Of a stretch of DNA of 37,248 bases, positions 36,001 to 37,248 are shown one piece after another; positions within the stretch are counted from its first letter, which is position 1, and every line of letters begins with the position of its first letter. The notes under the pieces were generated by a model, which was not told where the DNA came from, did no database searches, and was given only the letters and a program-made list of their open reading frames with translations. Origin of the DNA: a virus; IMG/VR virus record IMGVR_UViG_3300022821_000061, positions 1 to 37,248 of that record; one strand, 5' to 3'. Position numbers and translations under genes: made by a program.

Positions 36001-36168
36001 GACGTTAATGCCTTGGTTACCGGTCGTGTACCTCCATGGGTTCCCTCTACTCAGCAGCAAACCTCAGCATACAGGAGTGCTCGCGCAGTATTGGGACCAG
36101 AAAAGGCGGCGGAGATTCGCCGTAGATACTCTCAGGCCAGAAAGTTGAGGCGCCCAATGGATGATTAA
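24085..36168 (+). CDS. giant 4027-aa phage polyvalent protein
   Basis: One uninterrupted frame. Residues 5-27 carry two LP.GFVLE motifs; about 33-340 hold Gly-rich hydrophobic segments, perhaps membrane-active. About 929-1075: phosphoribosyltransferase-like, with PRPP loop VLVDNVMDTGETASAA (about 1046-1060). About 1612-1672: a polyvalent accessory module (DLFVVQLADRVPREDF, KKLGGRYSSFRG). About 2013-2190: N6-adenine methyltransferase with SAM loop LEPSAGMGH (2040-2048) and catalytic NPPF (2098-2101). About 2273-2350: zincin-like AHELIGHKG (H2277, E2278, H2282) and later EFLAVAAERR. About 2440-2900: EIQSDWH (2646-2652) module ending in GMPLFS. About 3230-3600: module with YVHRSYKAFDDPKW. About 3660-4027: LPD38-like C-terminus. 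It is probably packed in the virion and ejected to protect phage DNA or counter host defence. Roles are inferred from motifs; no RNA polymerase motif is seen. Confidence 0.85.
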   Translation: MPQKLPSGFVLEKPYSSSLPEGFVLEDRKGRGALGWGQDIGLSLLSGTTWVPQAIVGISDIVTAPNRWALEKITGKDLPTNTKMLQNIGLDFTKAQEVASGLKTDQSQESRENVNRAFEEGGIYEGIGGIWDNPSVALESIAESIPSMVSMAATTSMVALRIFSTAAKTVPAGGEAAILAGKKAVELAMPKLRALSVALEGGLVGGQSASQFAEDGDLTGREIAASVGTGITTAGVGVLSNKIGGKLGLEDVEAAIGTRGLRNSPKSGLIGSAMRGGLKEGLLEEGPQSSTEQMWQNWANRENITEGVGQAGAEGLVVGTLMGFFGGGASGFRTKSQKSEDAINRITDPNKSIDDALAEANDILDESLVEFTTGNVPSAQDAVDTTYDPSEEIFNLETNISSYEEQLQAGLDQDNPQVQNQAQEALDSARRQLAALSGVDFGNQSELTTSRLGDQPAALVPGGEIPGIDFANDALGLTLETADQVANRTLNYDGGVDFTTGNLPADAGLSTEPVSRLGEFTDNGIDFEDGTVDRLAAGVEREVQTFESKFTPEEQEPTFDEEVSKIKASGNTLELKDAIAALGGISVADAKAEGAMDLNQKQGFKWLGTKNGMSFDAMREALAQDGFDFATANDLVDALTESINDRQSYYAPAGYELQDLYEFKRQEEDQKQLFDDGELALVEMEDVYEPESTQQERVMADRVVKAIESGSFSEDPNELEEYLATTDSDWAATWGVIEYETQNAQGNFEGQALQSGNGQEERGPNTGEAQGASQEEIDAFENAFELDQPTEQSLQDDAATVAATQAEALTAAQRADADAQVDDFVLAGSDSTVDQAEARGQSNMFDQEPALSERDRAQARIEASRAARLKPVIDVATGEQITPTGNRSGDTATYTFADGTVQSRANDEVSAIDDAQPVEGIEGQELNTDSVIAVADYYQTPGARDLAKKVKSGDAAAITQMATEMAAELELSPGSIFVPIPSSGGVATYTKQLANEIAAINGGTVSDILKGSERESLYDTKKSGGNAAEVDFGFRLDGDAPQGNIVLVDNVMDTGETASAAFRLLPGSSVLVHSASNGQPSPDERTLEQVKQEMADNEAAEVTVESMEAGSVLSDEAAAIQLETIRTKLIAEEIPVIQDGSLYYTVSPSTRVAGSYQITTYNDSGALGDTTVETIDQIGSLANGIDLARVDILSEADAEQVMARVVSGESEFQSNKSNEGQAKTGGEYGLNGQWYKGGQFMPASARTVKGEWKFEVSKTGGAGKSLIAPGEFARSPEGHGSLYQGWLQEFTRPNENGDLERFEGHSDDTLMRNSGWTPAQLQERIDLFNNGVRFTAIGSDLTPYSPDATAPESQGSTEPKSELAQATEAMQQVAAALTAQNESPAETSLIASIDENLAKMPEGELSIAEFKAAFEFVVENEEGIKAELSKLTKAQLLDRMDGYSAERNKNDKKASVVRSAFDDMVSDFMAPTAGESGMISFTIGVGGDAMASKKAKIDQVTQEDLDGYAKKVSTARENRARQQVEREEGIENPETIDDYRNIMNALARDAGVKTFKEARALMPFDQRVEYDRLLASESREKRNFDINAQKTRLLTSGQLVEGEIIETTHTKNGNDLFVVQLADRVPREDFLSLNSSAKKLGGRYSSFRGNGAVPGFTFTSRESAEAFKSLAGGDSQQAEGVAQARRDAFVDDRSQSAVERLRDMAEKLDSRGNESLSQDRKENTARRAGMAANAEAKAQSSIALSKTMSRIADGIEAGEITFLDQVRAKTQVDMLESFIGVAKSDQAYSDKDLSYSQKEEIRNAPATAEAVEFATFPEYTAYRSDLAKLGRQLQEISGTKRLGDKLMKISDDVTTQYTTFAKNNLSEVSNFVKKDGSTASFSTKKAAQASIYSSGFDGKAVAIEIKRGEHVIVMSPSEAQKSGVWDGQEDTKVSLSKDFATELVEKVGRKSVSLPWQLDSAHEKRKRLSAMNIETPAEFRSALQEYVGLQEIATAPDKIKELERKMVGRSNDDLDFFPTPAGIAEEMIETAGIEEGMTVLEPSAGMGHIADQMRQFDIEPDVIEMSGARRELLEAKGYNLVGNDFLESTGQYDRIIMNPPFSDRRDFEHVKHAYSLLKPGGRLVAIVGEGVFFGSDKRAQEFRTWFESVEGTDEKLAEGTFQDPSLPVTTGASARMIVVEKDSVQSAPLESRLQATGNGMTAAAVSEAIGPMLETFSDEVAQEAIVVQSFSDLPASITDYYDLDNPPTSRALYYEGTAYFIADAISTVREARTAVAHELIGHKGILEYVNEQEWSDIKSTIDQQLGNNAEQATSIMAEVDRRYPGASKETKYKEFLAVAAERRNLRGTLKDLIEKVKAMLRGYLKSMGLRGPFSESDIEIILQNSEKNLRGSQDLSASGSDTANSMGNDAGMVPAASSEISFDKISPEFFSQLYENVSSITQSKSSPEQLLAAIRKKGGVKEEEIQWTGIDKFLAGKKSVTKQEVLDYLADNMVQVDMVEIADDESDYASIKEQIIREYAEEEGLYFDNGGEGYSYLLEQDSEGNPLDADESTVDPIEGSYDDIISEIGTLDYEENPDSLTEYKKYTLPGGANYREILFKLPDGPDQDADYKSPHYTRERARNLLASVRANDRVGPNGEKILFIEEIQSDWHQSGKKEGYGEKATYEIIEPTESQMEKGDYNYSALIRSPNGSVVNSKLGFNLPDLESWASKQVSSGEGGIPDAPFKGNAWVELSVKKILRIASEGGYDQVAWTNGQQQADRYSLSKQVEVIRYNAEKQNLQVWKKDPDSTDQYMEAEIDESVTPEDIEKYIGKEAAQKILSDDNQKDNDGYSVLKGDSLNIGGEGMKSFYDKTVPNIFSKVVKKLDKSAKIGQTTVVDDQAQQALTITPAMKDAVMQGMPLFSAKSSDGQAPMQASAFGSIKEGDNWVDEYGDSADINNIEDQVNEQIDAVIGMIDNDNPAAAKFASEALPSLIYAKENNVPVSDISIKKIQNAALRYEEGSTPIAQEENQNSTQIAFLELETEFLQSSINEMEQRPSKSIEVRRLIKKDQALLDSYSSELSVLKSGAGPDILASDGTPDSEFAAENRAIREEDKTAWSKAKTELKRQLTAGGLLPDSVFNSKIARDNELAVVEFDAAHYIGELERAVRDEYGVNAGDLTETDQFALSEGLSGSMPKSVKPKTKESLIKMRVHIDNISQEYIAILQEQTQQLSANLDEGEQILLSGFLEAGNIEVVGTTPAAKGQATRQRNEIMSVARETAKETWGSGKQMQASLGKVATIAEKISLMGTIIANDGKYVHRSYKAFDDPKWAKKVPDKVLNNAREYLVEQIMTFDDLSQADAQTRARVVIEDILKEGTAYDNMESFINESKLGAKDLSVLKRRKQIAPEIRELLGEYRDPRVNYAKTVTKMGRLVFNQRFLEQVREAGMGVFLFNEDDRPPNTTQIAADGSESYSPLNGLYTTRETNQAFKDALGKEQMADWYRYVIQVNGAVKFGKTVLSPTTAARNWQSAMFFTLANGHFDLTHMSKSVSGFKEYFTQAGDKEKLDYLRKLKLLGVVYDTPYAGEMMRLLQDSNVENLIGGTPAGMGVKNALGVAQKFYQYGDDFWKIIGFENEKQLLIESGTSEADAEIEAAERIRNTYPTYSMTGRAVNWLRRFPLAGTFVSFPSEIVRTSYHIMRYAATDMANPARRSMGIRRLSGMAVASGLAYAAQAISKSMFDIDDEEEEAVRLQAAPWQKNSNLVFTGRDENQNLQYFDISFLDPYNYFKRPINAILRDQPWEKEFASAASDMVSPFFGTDIMAGALSEVWMNKKSSGGKIYNESDSPVNQTKAMMNHIRKSAQPGIVSNLERTYMALNGEVSASGKKYDIGDEAWSWVGWRMSTLDPKTALLYRSYEFGDVKRDATQVLTRVLKDRNDIDEGDVEEAYELSLKIRKQGYDDMITLVKASMKSGLTAGDVRAVLRNSGVSLSDVNALVTGRVPPWVPSTQQQTSAYRSARAVLGPEKAAEIRRRYSQARKLRRPMDD

Positions 36169-36226
36169 AACCGTAAAAAACAGGGTGGTTGAGCGGGGTA
36201 TTGTTGCGGTTAGGTGATAGGCGTCA

Positions 36227-36328
36227 ATGATACAGCCAGTACGTGTCTTGCCGCAGTTGTGGCTGCGATTAGCAGGCTTGCTAGGTTCCCTGATCTTCCT
36301 CCTATCAACAGACAGGACTAGCCTTTAA
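36227..36328 (+). CDS. possible 33-aa membrane peptide
   Basis: ATG with AGGTGA 9 nt upstream opens a 33-residue frame: MIQPVRVLPQLWLRLAG, then LLGSLIFLLSTDR and a short tail TSL. Residues about 11-26 are hydrophobic and long enough for a single membrane helix, flanked by Arg on both sides. A small membrane protein (holin helper or exclusion peptide) would be plausible after the late operon. The length is near the limit of chance open frames and an alternative frame is also open here, so confidence is low. Confidence 0.28.
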   Translation: MIQPVRVLPQLWLRLAGLLGSLIFLLSTDRTSL

Positions 36329-36335
36329 ATTACGA

Positions 36336-36375
36336 CTTAGCTCTCAATGACAGCGGTGGGTATCCTTGAGCTAAG
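36336..36375. other. 8-bp inverted repeat with a 24-nt centre
   Basis: CTTAGCTC (36336-36343) and GAGCTAAG (36368-36375) are perfectly complementary. No T tract follows on either strand. It may be a protein-binding site or a stem in RNA at the end of the late transcript. Confidence 0.4.
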
Positions 36376-36480
36376 AATTTGCATGGTTCCATTATTCTCT
36401 ATGCCTAGAGCCTTAAATGATCCTACTTCGATCAAACCTCGCACTTATGGCTGCCGCTTCTCTGCGTCACCGTAAATGCT

Positions 36481-36744
36481 TTAGTCCCAAGGCAGGATTA
36501 GAGGCTCATCATGCCATTCTATGACAGTCCCATACTCAGGGTGTCCATGTACGCCCATCGCCGTGTCTAGGTCGGGCCAAACGCTTGTAGACCTAAGCGG
36601 GGTAAGCCATCTCAACACGCAAGTTCCATCACTGAATACAACCCCTTCATACTGAGGCTCATCAGGCTCGTTCTTCTGGTTGGCGTTGTGTGTTGCGTCC
36701 GGCACGTTCTTCCGGTACGCCGTGAATCGTCTAATATCGCCCAC
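36481..36744 (-). CDS. hypothetical leftward protein, 87 aa
   Basis: Read leftward from GTG 36744, chosen because AGGAGAG lies 6 nt upstream; the longer frame from TTG 36777 starts before that ribosome site. The N-terminus is basic (MGDIRRFTAYRKN), then comes a polar linker (THNANQKNEPDEP). The core YEGVVFSDGTCVLRWLTP, with STSVWPDLDTAMGVHGHPE and VIEWHDEP, resembles a family of small proteins in phages and some bacteria that share a GV.FSDG..vlRW...TSvW...d....HGH pattern. No function is known. It is convergent with the giant gene and forms part of an oppositely transcribed right end. Confidence 0.62.
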   Translation of the reverse strand: MGDIRRFTAYRKNVPDATHNANQKNEPDEPQYEGVVFSDGTCVLRWLTPLRSTSVWPDLDTAMGVHGHPEYGTVIEWHDEPLILPWD

Positions 36745-36782
36745 AATAATCTCTCCTAAAGTTAATTCGGGAGCCAAGTGTA

Positions 36783-36827
36783 TTGCGAGTCTAGTAAGGT
36801 TTGATATAATGGTCGCGTCGATGACGC
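36783..36827 (+). promoter_or_regulatory. rightward sigma-70 promoter with palindrome at the start site
   Basis: TTGCGA (36783-36788), 16 nt, then a perfect TATAAT (36805-36810). A perfect inverted repeat GCGTC-GAT-GACGC (36815-36827) covers the expected start site, a typical operator position. Downstream there is no well-supported rightward gene; a 41-aa frame from ATG 36821 would be nearly leaderless and may be chance. The promoter may serve a small RNA or a gene beyond the window, or act against the leftward gene. Confidence 0.42.
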
Positions 36828-36974
36828 TGGATCGTAACTTTTCCTTACTGTCTGCGCGGAATGTACTTCTAATACACTCGACTATTTGTTTAAGAATCAG
36901 AGGGCCGAATCAACGACCCCCCAATAGACCTAAACACAAATACTAATTTACTCTCATTTCGTACTTACTGCAAT

Positions 36975-36997
36975 AAAAACCCCGCGCAAAATCGGGG
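36975..36997 (-). terminator. leftward rho-independent terminator
   Basis: On the minus strand CCCCG pairs with CGGGG around an 8-nt loop (plus-strand arms 36980-36984 and 36993-36997) and is followed by TTTTTATT. It ends a leftward transcript coming from the right edge, 27 nt after the stop of the frame at 37024-37245. This shows that the last 220 bp are transcribed leftward, as a gene or a structured RNA. Confidence 0.72.
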
Positions 36998-37023
36998 CTA
37001 GCGCAATCCTATCGGCTCCTATC

Positions 37024-37245
37024 TCAAGGGGGGGAACTGACAATCTTCCGCTTAAAGATACTTATCGGATGACAGGGCGTTACTCCTGCTAGATGTTTTG
37101 GTCTGGAGCCATTTCGGGCTGCGAAGGGTCTTACCCCTACGGACACGCTTTTTACTGCGGTGTGTGCCTTGAGTCGGCAGGGTGATTCACCCGTCCACCG
37201 AAATTCCTCCACCACATCCGATAAATACCCTCTTAAAGTGTGCAT
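37024..37245 (-). CDS. doubtful leftward 73-aa frame or structured RNA
   Basis: An open frame from ATG 37245 (which may extend past the window) to TGA 37026, ending just before a good leftward terminator. The protein begins MHTLRGYLSDVVEEFRWTGE and continues with a basic, low-acid part (KSVSVGVRPFAARNGSRPKH) that matches no family I know. The same DNA holds four small perfect hairpins (at 37043-37059, 37107-37120, 37126-37136 and 37180-37192), more than I expect in ordinary coding sequence here. A non-coding structured RNA ending at the terminator is therefore a real alternative. No Shine-Dalgarno is visible because the edge of the window cuts it off. Confidence 0.3.
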   Translation of the reverse strand: MHTLRGYLSDVVEEFRWTGESPCRLKAHTAVKSVSVGVRPFAARNGSRPKHLAGVTPCHPISIFKRKIVSSPP

Positions 37246-37248
37246 TTG

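Larger units (their letters stand above)
36169..36480. other. 312-nt sparse region after the giant gene
   Basis: No convincing long gene on either strand. It holds an A-rich start (CCGTAAAAAACAGGG), a possible 33-aa membrane peptide (36227-36328), local inverted repeats (CAGCCA...TGGCTG, which share bases with that peptide, and the 8-bp pair at 36336-36375) and the 3' end of the leftward gene at 36481. No clear terminator with T tract follows the giant gene, so its transcript may run into this region and converge with the leftward gene. Confidence 0.55.

Noticed and set aside
36383-36475. Rightward 30-codon frame before the leftward gene
   Set aside because: No ribosome site and no recognisable feature; consistent with chance.
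36680-36946. Rightward 88-aa frame overlapping the leftward gene
   Set aside because: Its start lies inside a better supported gene and has no ribosome site. Only the part from ATG 36821 might be translated, and this is noted with the promoter.
36900-37248. tRNA, tmRNA or group I intron at the right end
   Set aside because: No cloverleaf, T-loop (GGTTCRAAT), CCA end or intron core motifs could be found on either strand, despite the hairpins.

Overview
This window is most of the right-hand, morphogenesis part of a short-tailed (podovirus-like) double-stranded DNA bacteriophage or prophage of a Gram-negative bacterium, most likely a gammaproteobacterium. The evidence is the gene order (RusA resolvase, lysis-like genes, terS, terL, portal, scaffold, N4-gp56-type capsid, head-tail adaptor, nozzle-like protein, tail fibre, ejection proteins, one giant virion protein), tight ATGA or TAATG gene overlaps, strong Shine-Dalgarno sites and near-complete coding on one strand. 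I see no tRNA, rRNA, integrase, transposase or CRISPR array. The host genus cannot be read from the sequence.

Layout. 1-800: end of an early module (partial gene, small zinc-finger protein, RusA-type Holliday junction resolvase). 857-1951: a putative lysis or peptidoglycan group (transglycosylase-like protein, DUF1353-like protein, tiny lipoprotein). 1935-2998: an AlpA-domain fusion protein and two small genes. 3047-3767: a leftward two-gene insert (ribbon-helix-helix protein and an unknown 65-aa protein), bracketed by two diverged copies of a 49-bp element that carries an extended -10 promoter core. 3788-14559: packaging and head genes (terS, terL, portal, scaffold, major capsid, accessory head proteins, adaptor), with hairpins or terminators after the capsid gene and the next two genes. 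14556-19938: tail nozzle-like protein, a tail fibre ending in seven near-identical 47-aa repeats (predicted seven-bladed propeller), and two small fibre-associated genes. 20042-24085: a TM and coiled-coil protein, four probable internal or ejection proteins and a GNAT-like acetyltransferase. 24085-36168: a single 4027-aa polyvalent protein with phosphoribosyltransferase-like, N6-adenine methyltransferase, zincin-like and other phage polyvalent modules. 36169-37248: a sparse, switch-like right end with one leftward gene, a regulated-looking rightward promoter, a leftward terminator and a hairpin-rich stretch.

How it works together. TerS and TerL load DNA through the portal into a scaffolded N4-gp56-type shell. 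The adaptor and nozzle close the head, and the propeller-tipped fibre probably recognises the host. The helical or membrane-active proteins at 20428-24085 and the giant protein are probably packed inside the virion and ejected ahead of the DNA. There the methyltransferase, protease and phosphoribosyltransferase-like modules could protect incoming DNA or disable host defences. The most unusual features are the promoter-flanked leftward insert, the mosaic propeller repeats, the giant protein occupying the position where N4 carries its virion RNA polymerase, and the structured right end.
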